From Pelodera strongyloides (lineage: Eukaryota; Nematoda; Chromadorea; Rhabditida; Rhabditidae), in NCBI GenBank assembly GCA_036852015.1, contig JAANDG010000210.1:159929-223928 (forward strand): a DNA stretch of 64,000 nucleotides, given 5' to 3'. A program made the translations under genes and the position numbers. This document shows positions 34,510-47,510 of this stretch, in pieces. Numbering within the stretch: position 1 is the first letter of the stretch; each line of letters begins with the position of its first letter. The notes under the pieces were generated by a model. The model saw nothing but the letters and a program-made list of their open reading frames with translations. It was not told the origin of the DNA and did not search any database.

Positions 34510-37500
34510 ACTGCAAGATACTGTATGATATTAATTATCGCATGAAAAAGGTTTCCTACAGGCACAGGCGCACAGGTCCCAGAAAGAAGCTGACATATGC
34601 ATTGTAAAATCAGAAATATAGCTAGGACCAAAAAAAAACATGAAACTGCATTACAACTGTAAATATTATTTTTCATGTCAAGAAATCATTTGCATACAGA
34701 ATAAAATAGCTGTTCAATTGTACATCTTGATAAATTGGGCATGGCAAAAAAATCAATAAATCAAAAGTTCCAAAAATCAATCGATAATCGGTAAAGTTGG
34801 TCTCGAGTCATACAAAGTTCGTCACGGTCACGCTGCTCGCATAAATAGTACCCGAGAGGGTTTTAACTCCAAAGACGGCGTTTCCTGTTATGCAAAAATG
34901 GGGAAAATGCGCGCCGCCCGACCAACCGAGCGAGACTTAGCCGCCCTGTCCGCCCCGTATGTCAAGAGGTCGAATGCATGGGGGTATTATACATGTATTA
35001 GGGGGTAAAGTTGGAATTTTTGGAAAATTATTGTCATGCATATGTAGGAATTTTTATAACTTTTATGAATGCTAAATGTTTATATTAGGAAAAGTTTGGG
35101 ATTTTTGGGAATTCATATAGTTTTATGTAAACGACAGTGAACAATTGTGAAAATTGTGAAATTGTAAAACGTAGAGTATTTGGAGCAATAAAAAGAAGAA
35201 AATAATATTGTAAAGCATAAGTAAATCCCAAAAGATTAAGAAAGTGAGTAATAAATGAATTTGCGGCCGAGGAACTTTGAGCAGCAGGCCGCGAACCGAT
35301 GGCGCGCACAATGATATTTGCGAGAGCGTGGCGGCCTACGAAAGAGTGGTGTACTACCATAAAATAATACAGTAAAGGTAAGTCTTAGAACAAAACTAAA
35401 ATAAGTTTTAATTGGCATTAAAAATGAAGAAGAAAGAAAGTGTTTAGGTAAATTTTGTATGTTTGCCGGTTCTCACCCCTCCTGAGAACCGCCTACATAT
35501 AAAACAATCCTAAAACATACAATAATAAAATTACTTATTGCCTAAAGCTCATAAAAATAATCCATAAAACATTAAAGAAACTTTAAGACGCATGAGGAGC
35601 GTTGGCAGAGTGTGAGCACACACACACACGGACAATTTTCTCCGTTGTAAAGTAGAAACAGAGGAGGGCAAAGGCAGCAGCACAGCCTCAGTTCATTGAG
35701 TACGCCACTGAACAAAAGACAATCATCGCAGACTCAGACAGGCGCGGTAGCATTGACCGCAAAAGGCTGGGAAGCATTTTGATTCCCAAGAGTCATGAGT
35801 GTCAGGACTGGCAAACGTAATTAGGAGCCGCACGTACAAAAGGAAAGCTAATGATAGAACCTCTGGACATATGATGTACTACACCAAGTAAGTACTTAGA
35901 AGCTAAGAATGGAATTATTAGCGCTACGTAAGTGCAACTGTATGGTCCCTTGGAGACATCGAGATTACGTCCACGTACAGGGTCTAGATACAACTATACT
36001 TCCAAGTACCCACAGATGTATTCACAGGAAATCACAGAACTGTACATAAATCTTGAAACCACGTGTCATACCGCATTGAAGGAAACATTACGCCGGTAGA
36101 AAACTCATTGACCGCTACGCCACTAGAACAGTTCCAAGAAAATTCGCAGACAGTAAGCATGTAATTGGGGGCGCCGCGCATACAAAAAGAGACAATGGGC
36201 GAAAATTAGTCTGAGAAATGCAACAAGGACATTACAAAAGACGGCATGCACCCTAAGCCTAAGGGTCAAAGTGGGGGGTTGAGTGGCGGAAGAAGTATGT
36301 GACTCATGTGATTTACAAGAGAGGGGTTAACTTCAAAAGAAGGCCTGATTTGTCTTATATGAACCACACCGAACTACTTCTAATAATAAGATTTGCACAC
36401 CGAACTGAACTATTTTGCGTAGCATCTATAAAGACTTAATAATAAACTATTTCTAATAAACACTTAATAATACGATTTGTGCAGAAAAATCGAATGACAC
36501 TTTCCTTTCAACTATGAAATATGAATTTTCTCCCCATGGAAGCTCACAATCCTCAATGGAGCACATAGAGGAGCTAATTTTCAAATAAACCATGCTCATA
36601 TATAAGAACGTCTCTTGTGTCCGATATGAATTCAGCGTAGATTAAATGCGACTTCTCCTTTGCATCATGACTCTACCGCCTTAAAATTAAAGCTTCCGCG
36701 TAAGCCTCCTACCGGAGGTCAATTTGCTTGTAAGAAAAGGTCAGAAACGTTCCATTTTCCGCATAATGCCCGCGCACAAAAGCAATGCAAAACGAATCAG
36801 AAACTGGTAAGATTAGGGCTGAACTATACATATTGCGAAATTGCAAAGCGCGGGGACACTTTGAATTAATCGCCCAACCTACTGTGAAAAGGTTTGTGAA
36901 ATTTCCGCTTGGGCTAATACAAGACATTTAATTCGTAAAACAGTAAACTATGAAAAAAATTATATGGAAAAGGTATGGCGTTGTTTCTGATGTCTCGCCT
37001 CGATAGCCTTTCCTAGTATCACTACTTCTGTTTGACATCAAATGACATGATGTAAATATACAGTAAAATCTACTTTAGTGGGTAACCCTCAACTTTTCTG
37101 TAATAACATGCGGAAGGGATTTACTGACAAGCGGTTTGGTATTTTGTTATTTACAGTCTCAAAAATGTTTCGCATCTAGACCTAAAGTCACAAAACGTAA
37201 TGACACTATTCAAGGCCAGTCTCGAGACTAGTAAAGCAGGGATTTTTTTGTTCTCGTGAGCAATTTTACCCGGCGCGCACTCTCCAGTCGCTCCCGCGCC
37301 CTGGGGGCATTTTCACGGTTCAAGGCGTTTTCTGCACTTTTGAGGTTGTTTGATAGTACAGTACATAGTGACAGTGACAAAAACGTACTTGTAAGCTTAT
37401 CAAGGTAAAAAACTAACAATAAGACTAAGACAGTAGGCTTCTTTTATGACAACTCTAATACTTGGCATTCATGTTCGCGTATGCACTATGGCATGACTAT

Positions 37501-37615
37501 CAATTATCACAGTCATAATAGAAATTATAGGGACAACTTCGAGAGAGAAAAAACATAAACCCTAGCAGCTAAAACCCATGTGCTTCTTACTATACTTTCT
37601 ATACTCAGGTCACAC

Positions 37616-37706
37616 TTGGCATGCATGCGGTCATTTAAAACGCATGCCTGCCGCACGATTGACGGCATGCATGCTTTTTGTCTTAAATGACCGCATGCAT
37701 GCGGAA
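37616..37706. repeat. Inverted repeat with GCATGCATGCGG arms
   Basis: CATGCATGCGGTCATTTAA on the left pairs with TTAAATGACCGCATGCATG on the right around a short centre that itself contains mirrored GCATGCCTGCCG/CGGCATGCATGC blocks. Confidence 0.7.
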
Positions 37707-38016
37707 GTTCAGCCATGTACTACCGGTAGAATCTACGCAGGATATCACTACTATGTATGTACGAAAACAAATAACCTATCGCCCTTACCGCACTTACGGT
37801 ACGTTACGACTTGTTTCGGTGGTCTCGCTCCGATAGCAGTGTTAAGAAATAAATAGCAGGTTCCCCGAACTGACCTGCCACAAAACCCGACGCAATTAAA
37901 TTTTATGAACCAATTCCGCACACCATGTTGCCAATAGAAAAGATGAAAGGAAAAGGAATTTATATAGGAAACCTACAGTTCAGGGACATGCGTGGTATAG
38001 GGTATAGGGTATAGAA

Positions 38017-38172
38017 TAGCGGCCGTTATTTGAAACGCACTTCAAGTACCTGTATTCTTACTTACGCAAAGTGGGTTCGATTTTTTATGCTAATATTGCT
38101 CATTTGCATATAATGCATAGTAATGTAGTTATTTGACACACTTTTCAAGAATCGGTCGTTATTTCGCTTTAA
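38017..38172. repeat. TTAA palindromic element, diverged GGCCGG family
   Basis: Left terminus lost in a small GGGTATA repeat. The right terminus reads TCGGTCGTTATTTCGCT-TTAA. The core retains ATTGCTCATTTGCATA. Confidence 0.65.
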
Positions 38173-38376
38173 AATAATTAATAATAATAAAATAATAAAA
38201 TCCAAAGGCTAGGTCTCAAGTACTCTGCTCCCCAACTGCATGTCACTAGCGTTGTAAAATGAGCTTTTCGTTAGCAAACGAAGATTTATCACCTGACGAG
38301 CACCACAGCTTCAACACTGTCACAAAAATCAATGTTTTTCTAAAAGTTCAGACCACACAACCAACTCAATAATCAG

Positions 38377-38600
38377 ACCTAATCTGAATTGGAAATAACT
38401 ACTAACTGACTGTAAATGTATTTTTTTTCTGACTTGACTAGAGCTACAACGTCCCGCCGTACTTAGAAAATATTGCTGCAATTTCAGTATTCAAGCATAT
38501 TTACTAGGTACAGATCATGGCGGGACGTTGTAGCTCTAGCCAAGTCAGGAAAAATTACAGTTACCGTCAGTTAGTAGTTATTTTCAATTCAGATTTTTTA
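38377..38600. repeat. Inverted repeat, about 80-base arms
   Basis: CTGAATTGGAAATAACTACT...CTAGAGCTACAACGTCCCGCC on the left is mirrored by GGCGGGACGTTGTAGCTCTAG...AATAACTACTAA-type complement on the right, around a centre of about 60 bases. Confidence 0.72.
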
Positions 38601-39789
38601 TGGGGTTTGCAAGTATCCCAAAAGTTCGGTGTGATTCTGTCAATAGTGCCGTATTTCTGCACGAAACTTGCATAAATAATATGAAAAATTAAAAAAGCGT
38701 GTGTGGTTCCAAAATACTGTAAATTTTCACCATACTTGAAAACCCCATTAGTGATTGTGTATCTCGCAATCAGTTAAAACCTAGCGAAAAATAGAAGAGT
38801 TCACAAGGTCTACACTTCCACGCTATGCACGAGTATTCTCATACAGTAGTTTTGATAAAGCAATAGGGTAGTAACAAAATGAAGTGCACGGTTGAATACA
38901 GGAAGATAAAAATGAGAGTGTATATCATCGTATATCTAGTATGTAAACTCCATACCAAATCATTGAATAGGATCAGCTAATGAATAGGATCAGCACAACG
39001 ATCTTATATGCTAATATTAATGTACTAAATGATACACAAAAAAATTAAATAACTTTCGAGCCTTTACTAATAATATACTGTGCGTTTGGCAAGAAAACCC
39101 TAGTATATTGCTCTAAGCCTCTAAGTATATATAAGAAATACAAAAATAAAATGTAACACTTAACCCAAAGCGAGAAAAAAGTGTGTGTGTTCTTTATGTC
39201 GTTTAGGTTTCTTTTTTCGAAACACCGCTGTAACAAAGCATGGGAAGCGTTTGCGTGTGTGACAGGTGCTAGGGTTATTTGTGTGATTTTACGGCAAGCT
39301 ATAAGTTGCAAAATCGATATCCTTAAAAAATCAATGTTTTCATTGGAGGGCAATTACACTTAAACCTGACCAGCCACCTTGCAAACTGGTCAGTAGTTGT
39401 CCTACGATGTCGATTCATTGATAGCTTCAAAAAGCAACAAATCAACATCTTCAAAAATCTATAAATCAATGTCCTTGACAGGGTAATCATTGACTAGTTT
39501 GCCGAGCAGCAATCAATCGATATCTTGAAAATCAATAAAGCGACATCTTTGAGGGTAATTATACTTCAACCCCCAGTTGGTAATTACCCTATGGATAATT
39601 GATAATTTCAAAAATCAATAAATCGATATATTTGACAGGGCAATTAGAGACTAGTTTGCTTGGGGTCGGAGGTTGAAGGTTTGCCGTACTCACAAGCGGG
39701 CCCGCTCGGCTGTCACAAGTCTTGCGTAATGACGCTTATACTTTAAACATACATACAGAAGACAGAGACCGACGGAGAGACTGAAAGAA

Positions 39790-39838
<49 letters not shown>

Positions 39839-40707
39839 GTTCTGGGGTCGCGCGGGGTCCCGGGCCCCGGAGGTCTTAAGCAAACTTTGACTCTGCCGAA
39901 CAGTAGAATACTTACAGACACTGCTGAGGCACACGTGTGTAAGAGGCGCATGATTGAGTGTTGAAGATCATGGAAAGGAATTGAGGGACTTGGATTTAGG
40001 AATTCTTCTTTGCGCTTCATATACGGTCAGGTAATGGAATATATGGATTATAGAGAAGATGATTTTGATTTGGTTAGATAAGATAAGCAAAATCAATCAT
40101 TTGTTAATATATTTGGAAATCTTGATCAAGTGTTTAAGACATTGCTCAGTTTAGGCTTGCGCTGCGAAATCTTAGTTTGAGGCACAGAGGCTGGAAGACT
40201 GCGAAGTACCATACTGAAACTAAACCAGAGGAAATTCTTTAGTACAATATTCATAATAGTATAACAAATCGCAAATCTGAAATCGGACAGTTAAACGTGA
40301 ATTATCAATAAACTAACTATAATTATTATCAAATACCCTAAGTCCTGCATTCATTCACCATGGTACCAGGTTGTGTCCGTTGGGATAGGCTTCCAGGGTG
40401 CAAGCAACCTTGGTACCTTGGTAGGTAACCATCTAGGGTGGCGCTTTGCGGGCGCGCGTCCTTACGCCCGGTCAGCCAAGGTTAAAGATGGCGATCGGTG
40501 ATGCTATCAGCGGCAAATCAGCCAAACAATATATATATTGAATTGATTGCAGTGAGCGACTCTGTTGGACAACTATTTTAAGGATGGATTTAGCCTAAGA
40601 GTCGGAGGTGGACTAAAACGGAAAAATCATAACTATCATAACATTTTCGCTGAATCGTAGTACTTCTTACACATCGCAAGATTTGTATTATCTCTGTGCT
40701 AAAGAAT

Positions 40708-40845
40708 TTAAAGCGATATAACGGCGAGTTTTTCAAATATATTGGACAACGCTGTTCCCGTATGTTGTATACAAAAAGAATATATTATACTAAAAAAGCA
40801 CGGTTATTTGCACGCGCTGGAATGCAGTATGTTATGCCGCTTTAA
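40708..40845. repeat. TTAA palindromic element, short diverged member
   Basis: TTAA-AGCGATATAACGGCGAG at the left and TATGCCGCT-TTAA at the right, with an AT-rich centre. Confidence 0.6.
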
Positions 40846-41899
40846 ATGTTGATAGTCATTGTAAGGGACTAGCAAATTGGAAGCAATACACTAGGGTTGA
40901 GCTCGTTAGAAACTGCTGCAACATATGTTTGAGTAACGATGCCCTTGTCTCTACATCATTTACATGACACAGTAAGATTATATAAGATTTCTCACCCTAA
41001 TTCTGAACACTTCTGACACTTCAATATACACAAGAAAACGAAATGCTTGCCAAACCCACAAAACTTGACAAAACAACCGTCGTTAGCCCATCACCAAAAA
41101 ACATCTGATGACTATGGTTTGTGACCATTTGGTGACCATCTGACCATCTGATGACTGTTTTCGATGAAACTTGGTGATGAGTTGGTCACGAGTTGGTCAC
41201 CAAATGGGCGCTAAACGCAAACGAATCACCGTGCACCTATCTTATTATATAAAGGAGAAGAGTTTACTTTTTTGTTTGAAGCCGCATGTGAACGCAACGA
41301 AAATTTGAATATCTAAAGGCTATAAAAGGAGAGCCGGAACCCCGTCTTGAGCAAGCGAAATTCGAATTTTATTTCATGATTTTTCAAGATACGTTGCAAA
41401 CGTTTCACATAAGTGTGCTCACTGATGTTCCTGCATTTTAGACTTTGAAGTCGCCTCATGCGGCGACAGCCGTCTGGTTCTCAATAAGACAATTACAAAC
41501 TACACATCCGAAAATGCCCAAAACTTCTCACAAAAAATGCCCAAAACTTTGCCCAATTACACAAATGTACTCAATAAACTGCACAATCCTTGTGAGCATT
41601 ATCTCGTACCTCAACTCAACTATTTCAGCAGTAGAGTTTGCGTTTGCCAACGTGAAAAAAACCACTTCTTGGCTAAAAAGTGGTATTTACTCAGGGCCAA
41701 CTCTCCCCATAGGTTTACTGAGCATACTTAGGCGCAACAGTTGTGTGCGTGTTTGCGTGTTTGTATGTGTGTATGTGAATAGTTCGGTTCTGGAATTTTT
41801 TGTTCAACACTAAACGTATTGAAGTAATCAAGAATTCTGAAGTATGGGGGTATCGATTGATTTATGTATGGGGAACGGTAGGTAAAACTTAAAAAGAAA

Positions 41900-42049
41900 T
41901 TAAAGCGAACTAACGGCCGGTTTTGAAACGAATAGAGTGCAAATAAACATAAAGTAAAAAAAACCGAGCTAAATTCGAGCAACTTAGCATAAATACGTAA
42001 GAATTCAGTTGTCCACGACGTTTCAAAAACCGGCCGGTATTTCGCTTTA
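41900..42049. repeat. TTAA palindromic element, GGCCGG family, internal deletion
   Basis: Left TTAA present, right end mutated to TTAT. About 25 bases of the left half are deleted relative to full copies. Confidence 0.8.
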
Positions 42050-42572
42050 TGTAGCTTGAGTAAACTTTCGCACTTCAATGGCCACTGAACTATGGATGTG
42101 CAATATGCACTATATTAGGATCACATACATCATGCATAATGATAATGTGATTGCATTATTGAGAAACAGACGGCTAACGCCGCCTGAGGCGACCTTCCAT
42201 GATCAAAAAAATTCAATATTTCAAGCTAAGTTACCCAATTGGCAGCAGAAAAATTAGGCACACTTATGAACGAGGAAAATCTTGGAAAAAAAACGTGAAT
42301 GAAAATCTTGTGAATCAAGACAGTACGATGTAGTTGTTGAGCATTAACCGTAGACTCTAACAATGACAAACTCAAGAGCCGAGCAAGAGAGAAAGAGGGT
42401 GCAGTTTACCAAAATTAAGTAAGGGCTGTAAGGGGAGCGCGAGATCATACATAAATTCTTTAAGATCATGCATGCAATCAGTAAATTGATTCATAACTCT
42501 GAAACTCCAAGCACTTGCAGTCGGACTAACTTTGTTATTTGAATGATAAATAGTTTGCATAAGCTTAGAGCT

Positions 42573-42758
42573 TTAAAGCGAAATGCCGCCCGGTTTTTAA
42601 AACACCTCAACACCAACATTCTGGACACTCTGGTGCAGCTTGTGCAAATGAACAAAAATTAGAACAAAATCGAGCCAAATTCGAGTAAATTAGCATAAAT
42701 ACGTAAGAATTCAGTTGTCCACGATGTGTTTCAAAAACCGGCCGGCATTTCGCTTTAA
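42573..42758. repeat. TTAA palindromic element, GGCCGG family
   Basis: Full member with TTAA at both ends and AAATGCCG in place of AAATACCG in both arms. Confidence 0.87.
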
Positions 42759-43552
42759 AACATTCTGAATACCCATGGTCCATGCATGGTAAACTTGCAA
42801 TGAGAAGGTCAAGAGAAATGTAGAGCATGTACTTCTCAAATAGCAAAATAATTTAAATAAAAATCACAAACGCACCCACAAACACCCCAAAACACTTCAT
42901 AAGGTCAAATAAAAACAGTTCGTAAACCTAGTTGTGCCCAAGTTCTGGGCCGTTCCTCAGGGGCGGGCGCAAGTTGGAGCGCTCGCAGGCTTGCACGCGG
43001 GGTCGATCTTGAGTGTGTCTCTAGGTCTCTAGCCTATCAAGCCTGCGACACCAAGCTTAGGCCGCACTCGTCGGCAAACAAGACCCTGCTAATTTGTTAC
43101 GGAATTACTTCCCAAACACGGTGTACGGAAATAATCAGCAATATTTTCTTCTGGCTAGATATCTGTATACGAAAGTTCATAATAAATTCTGCAAATTATG
43201 GAAATGCTCCTCGCTTCTGTAGTAAAGATTCTCGGCTATAAAGCACGGACCAATATGCACATCGTCGTAGTGTAACGTGTAACCCGTGGAAAGTCACCCT
43301 ACCCATGTACTGTAATGCAGCCCAGCACACGGTAACTGTAACCATTGTTCATTGGCGGATGACAAAAAAACCTAGTCATTTGCCCTCATCATAGCTCAAA
43401 TCTCGAAGTAAGTCAGAGATAAAAAGTGCAAATTTTTAACACGACATAGCAACACATTTTATATATTTTCTAATTTTTCATGTAACCTCCACCAGCTTCA
43501 GCTATCTCCGAACTATTTAACATCCACAACTGTTATCAATTTAATATCTGCT

Positions 43553-43724
43553 TTAAAGCGAAATGCCGGCCGGTTTTTAAAACGCATTGCGTACACCTGC
43601 TTTCTTATGCAGCATATGCAAATGAGCAAAAATTAGAATAAAAACTAGACCCCAATTTGCATAAATGCATAGGAATGCAAGTACTTGTGATACGTTTCAA
43701 AAACCGGCCGGTATTTCGCTTTAA
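43553..43724. repeat. TTAA palindromic element, GGCCGG family, subfamily B
   Basis: TTAA at both ends. The core closely matches the copy at 16590-16772 over most of its length. Confidence 0.88.
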
Positions 43725-44046
43725 TGATAATTTAAATTTTCATACATATTTCACCACCTCCCATTTACCCCCATCTCTCTGGCACCCATTATTTGCTGAT
43801 CAAACTCCGCTAAGGTCGTTTTACTCAATGAGTGGTGTATGTATAAAAGAGACTGCTCGAATAACCGGTCCCCGTGCCAGTGAACCCGCGCCGAATCAGA
43901 ACTTGGACTCTTAGACAACACAGAGACTAGGCTAGGGCCCGTAGTATCACAACGCAGACAGCAGAACCCAGAGCCTATGATTAGGCTAGCAGGGCCACGC
44001 GGGGGTCGCGCGTGCCTTTATTACAGTCTAGACAGGAATACAAACA

Positions 44047-44203
44047 TCAAGTGCAAGCTCGTTCGATTCTAGTTTCCACAATGTTCTGCAACATCTTGAT
44101 CTGGTTAGCCTTCGTGTAAGCTGCAGGTTCTACACCACGAAGTATCTTGATGCAAAAAGTCGGCAGCTTTTTTTGGAAAATTCTTTCAACAGTATCCTTT
44201 TTC
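44047..44203 (-). CDS. Possible 3'-terminal exon of an unidentified gene
   Basis: Minus strand: an acceptor-like TTTTTTTGCAAAG is followed by 157 open bases with gene-like composition (KILRGVEPAAYTKANQ near the middle, ETRIERACT at the end), then TGA, then AATAAA about 25 bases downstream (plus 44017-44022). No upstream exon could be recognised between here and the DnaJ gene. It may be the last exon of a small gene, a retrocopy end or chance. No family was recognised. Confidence 0.3.
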
Positions 44204-44487
44204 CTTTGCAAAAAAATAAAAAAAATAAACATTTATTACTATCTAAAACGGGGTCAGAAAATAACAAAAAGCAAATTAGTAAAACAAATCCTTTACAATT
44301 GTTTTACATATGATCGGTAACATTTCTCACCGCTACTATATAAAAGGACAGCAATTAAATAGCAATTATCATGGGCCTTAGGCGCACAAGAATTGACAAC
44401 ACAAAAATCATCAACTAAGAACGGGGATCCCGAGATTACCGAGTGAGAGCTCGAACGACCGTGTGCACAAATGGTCAAACAAACTCA

Positions 44488-44546
44488 TTAAAGAGGTATA
44501 GCAAGTCGTTCGCTTGCTTCACAAACCATCTGGCATACCTCTTTAA
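44488..44546. repeat. Short TTAA element, AGAGGTAT member
   Basis: TTAA-AGAGGTATAGCAAG at the left and CTGGCATACCTCT-TTAA at the right, a 51-base hairpin. Confidence 0.7.
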
Positions 44547-45286
44547 CTTCGTTTCTCAGCTAAGACAGCTGAATAAAAGAAACCACGAACACACACGGGC
44601 ACAACAACATAAATTAGCGTAACCTAAAGTGTAAAGTTACGCCGACAATTGGTAAATGTACGTAAACGAGTAGGTAGGAACAGGGACACGAGACAAGACA
44701 ACGACTGAAAACCAGAAAAGAAGATAGACGAAGCTAGGCTTACACATATCGGCTACATTCAACCAAATAATTTTGAACAAAGCCACACAACGCATGTTTT
44801 CTTCGTGGAGATATAACAACGGAGCAAAACTGATGAATGAAAATAAAAAAATCAAGAAACAAAAACTAAATATATCCAAAAACGGAACAAATCGATTGAG
44901 ACCTACAATATATCCCAAGAATGACTGGAAAGTAAGAGCAAAGTCACCGAAAAGCTTATAATTCAATTCTCTTGTCTACTATACATATACATCTTTTCAG
45001 TAATCGGGGTGCCTAATTCAAATAGCCTAAAAACCAACAACATGCGCGTTTTGAAGCCTGAAGCCATAACTATGCATACCTGCTCTCGCCAATTAAGAAA
45101 CAAATTTCAAAATCTCCTTGAACGTAAAGTGGGAGGAAGAGCACAATATGCAAAGCTACCACGACTAAAGTTTGGAAATGGAAATGCCCCAAGTTCCCTA
45201 ACGTATACAACGGTATCACATACTGCTTAGTGGTTAAATGCCCAGTTTCGGACCTAGGCCCACACAGGAACCGTAATGGCCTAGGC

Positions 45287-47471
45287 TTAGGACTGTGCGC
45301 ACTGCACCTGGGGCCCATGTCCATGGCCCGCTTCTTCATCAGAATCATCCTCGTGGTAGGCTTCCCCACGATGTCCCCCGCCCCGGGCACCGTGCTTCTT
45401 CTCTTCGTAGTCGAACAATGAAACCTGAAGTGTGGGAGTTAGTTTCATTATGACCCAAGACCCTCACCATCTGTAAGTTTGGTTCCTAATCACGTGCGTC
45501 ACTTGTATTCGTATTGAAAACCAGCCGGCTACGCCGCCTGAGGCGTCTTTCCATTCTTATGAAAATCTTTACGCATGAAGGCATACATCGTTCTTTTACA
45601 TGAGAATAGTCTAATTTTAGCTGCGGCACTCTTTTATATCAAAAGCGGAACAATTTATTCGAATTCCACTTCCGTAACGTGAGTGCTAGCGCACGCTACA
45701 GTTACTCCTTTATATAATAAGATAATTAAAACAGCGAAAATCTAAATCCTTCCAATGGGGGTATTGTACTTTAAATGTTAATGTTACATGAAAGCTGTCA
45801 AGGGGCAAAAACTGTAATTGGTGCCAAAACATGGGAACCGAAATCCATCAACCTAACAGAAAGAACCAAGAGTTACAACGATAAGTTAACCTGAAACAGT
45901 CTTCATCTAGCTCTCCACCACCACAAGCCACAAGCCTAACAATCAATTTCAATTGCTAATTCCAATTGCTAACCAATGGTTAACCATTGTTCCAATTACT
46001 AATTCTAATTGTTAAGTTACGTTAAAAACAACTCACTTCCTCATGCTCTCCACTTGGAACGGGAATCTTCTTGACGGGCGCAAAACATGAAGCCAACAGC
46101 TGGAAAAGAACCGTTCATTTCTCGTATTTTAGGGCTTTAACCTTGTGTTTTATTGTTATTTCTTCTGTGTACTGTATTCCTTAACCTACTCTATTCGGTC
46201 ATACACTGACATGAATTTTCATTTTCCCCTCTCAAATAAAACAAATCACTCACTAATAAACATACAACGGCTGCAACTACGGTATGCGCTATCTACCGCT
46301 AAGCGCAAAACAAAACTAACGAGGCACCAAATGGTCTATTATGAAAAAGATTCAATACTCCTCTAAACAGTCAGCATTTTCAACCACCACGTGTAAAAGA
46401 ACACCCTTAGATGCCTTAAATTTTAATTTTGGTCGGTTTTTGAAACATATCGAGTAGACCAGCATAATTATACCGCTTATGCAAATGAACATAAATTATG
46501 ATAAAAAATCGAACCAAATTGAGCAAATTAGCGTAACTACCACAGAATTCAGTTATCCACGATGCGTTTCAAAAAGCAGCCGGCATATCGCTTTAAATAA
46601 AGCACCATGGTTCATAACGGTCATAACCAGCTTAAAAAATTAAAATTAAAAATCAATCACCTGATACTTCTTCTCGTCGTCCAAAAAGTGCGAGGCGGGG
46701 AATTTCACTTCAAACTTCACAAACAAAGTTCCGCGGATGTCGTGATGACGACGCTTGGGCATACCCTCACCAATTACGCCTCGCACATCGCCTGAAAAAT
46801 TATAATTATAAATTTAAAAACTGAACATCTCTTAAAGGAAAAAGTTAAAAAGTAATTCTAAGAAAAAAAAAAGAGATCACCGAAATCACTTTAGAGCACA
46901 TAAGTATGCGTAACAATATTAATGTAACAAATCTACGTCTCTACAACGCTACTCATCTAACTGCGCCTAAAACACTGCACCACACGACAATGTGAAGGTC
47001 AGAAGATCGGCATTTTTACATGTCAAAGTACATCTTCATTAATCACTGTCATCACAAAAATCTTCAGAACATTAGGTATGTATCACAAGATTAAATCGAA
47101 ATGCCGGCTGGTTTTTGAAACCCATCGTGGGTGGAAAACTAAATTCTTACGTATTTATGCTAATTTGCTCGAAGTTAGCTCGATTTTTTATTACAATTTA
47201 TGGTCATTTGCATAAGAATGCTGGTGTACTCGGTTTTTCAAAAACCGGCCGGTATTTCGCTTTAAGATAAACAACAAAGCTACACAAAGAAGTATAAACT
47301 ACTAGTTAGATAAAAAAAATCATAAAATCCCCACTAACCAGGTCGGATAATCTCTCCTGCGCGATTTTTCAACACAATCTTTCGGCCGTCCAAATGAGCG
47401 ATGGGGATTTCGAAGCCGCACAGTGCCTGGTTGAGAGTGATTGTTCTGGAAAGGTTGGGCAACATTAAGAA

Positions 47472-47510
<39 letters not shown>

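Larger units (their letters stand above)
31025..37615. other. Intergenic, no gene recognised
   Basis: Holds two TTAA elements, telomeric remnants, AGGGA-type terminus fragments at 31200-31270 and a diverged direct duplication (GTAATTRGGRGCCGC words at 35815 and 36161). Longest frames show no conserved motif. Confidence 0.5.
38601..44046. other. Intergenic, no gene recognised
   Basis: 39400-39650 repeats the words AAAATCAATAAATCGATAT loosely in tandem. 40360-40490 and 42950-43080 are GC-richer and unidentified. The remainder is TTAA elements and AT-rich DNA. Confidence 0.5.

Noticed and set aside
34383..34607. 74-residue frame with a Gly-Leu repeat
   Set aside because: The Gly-Leu run is the translated TTAGGC array.
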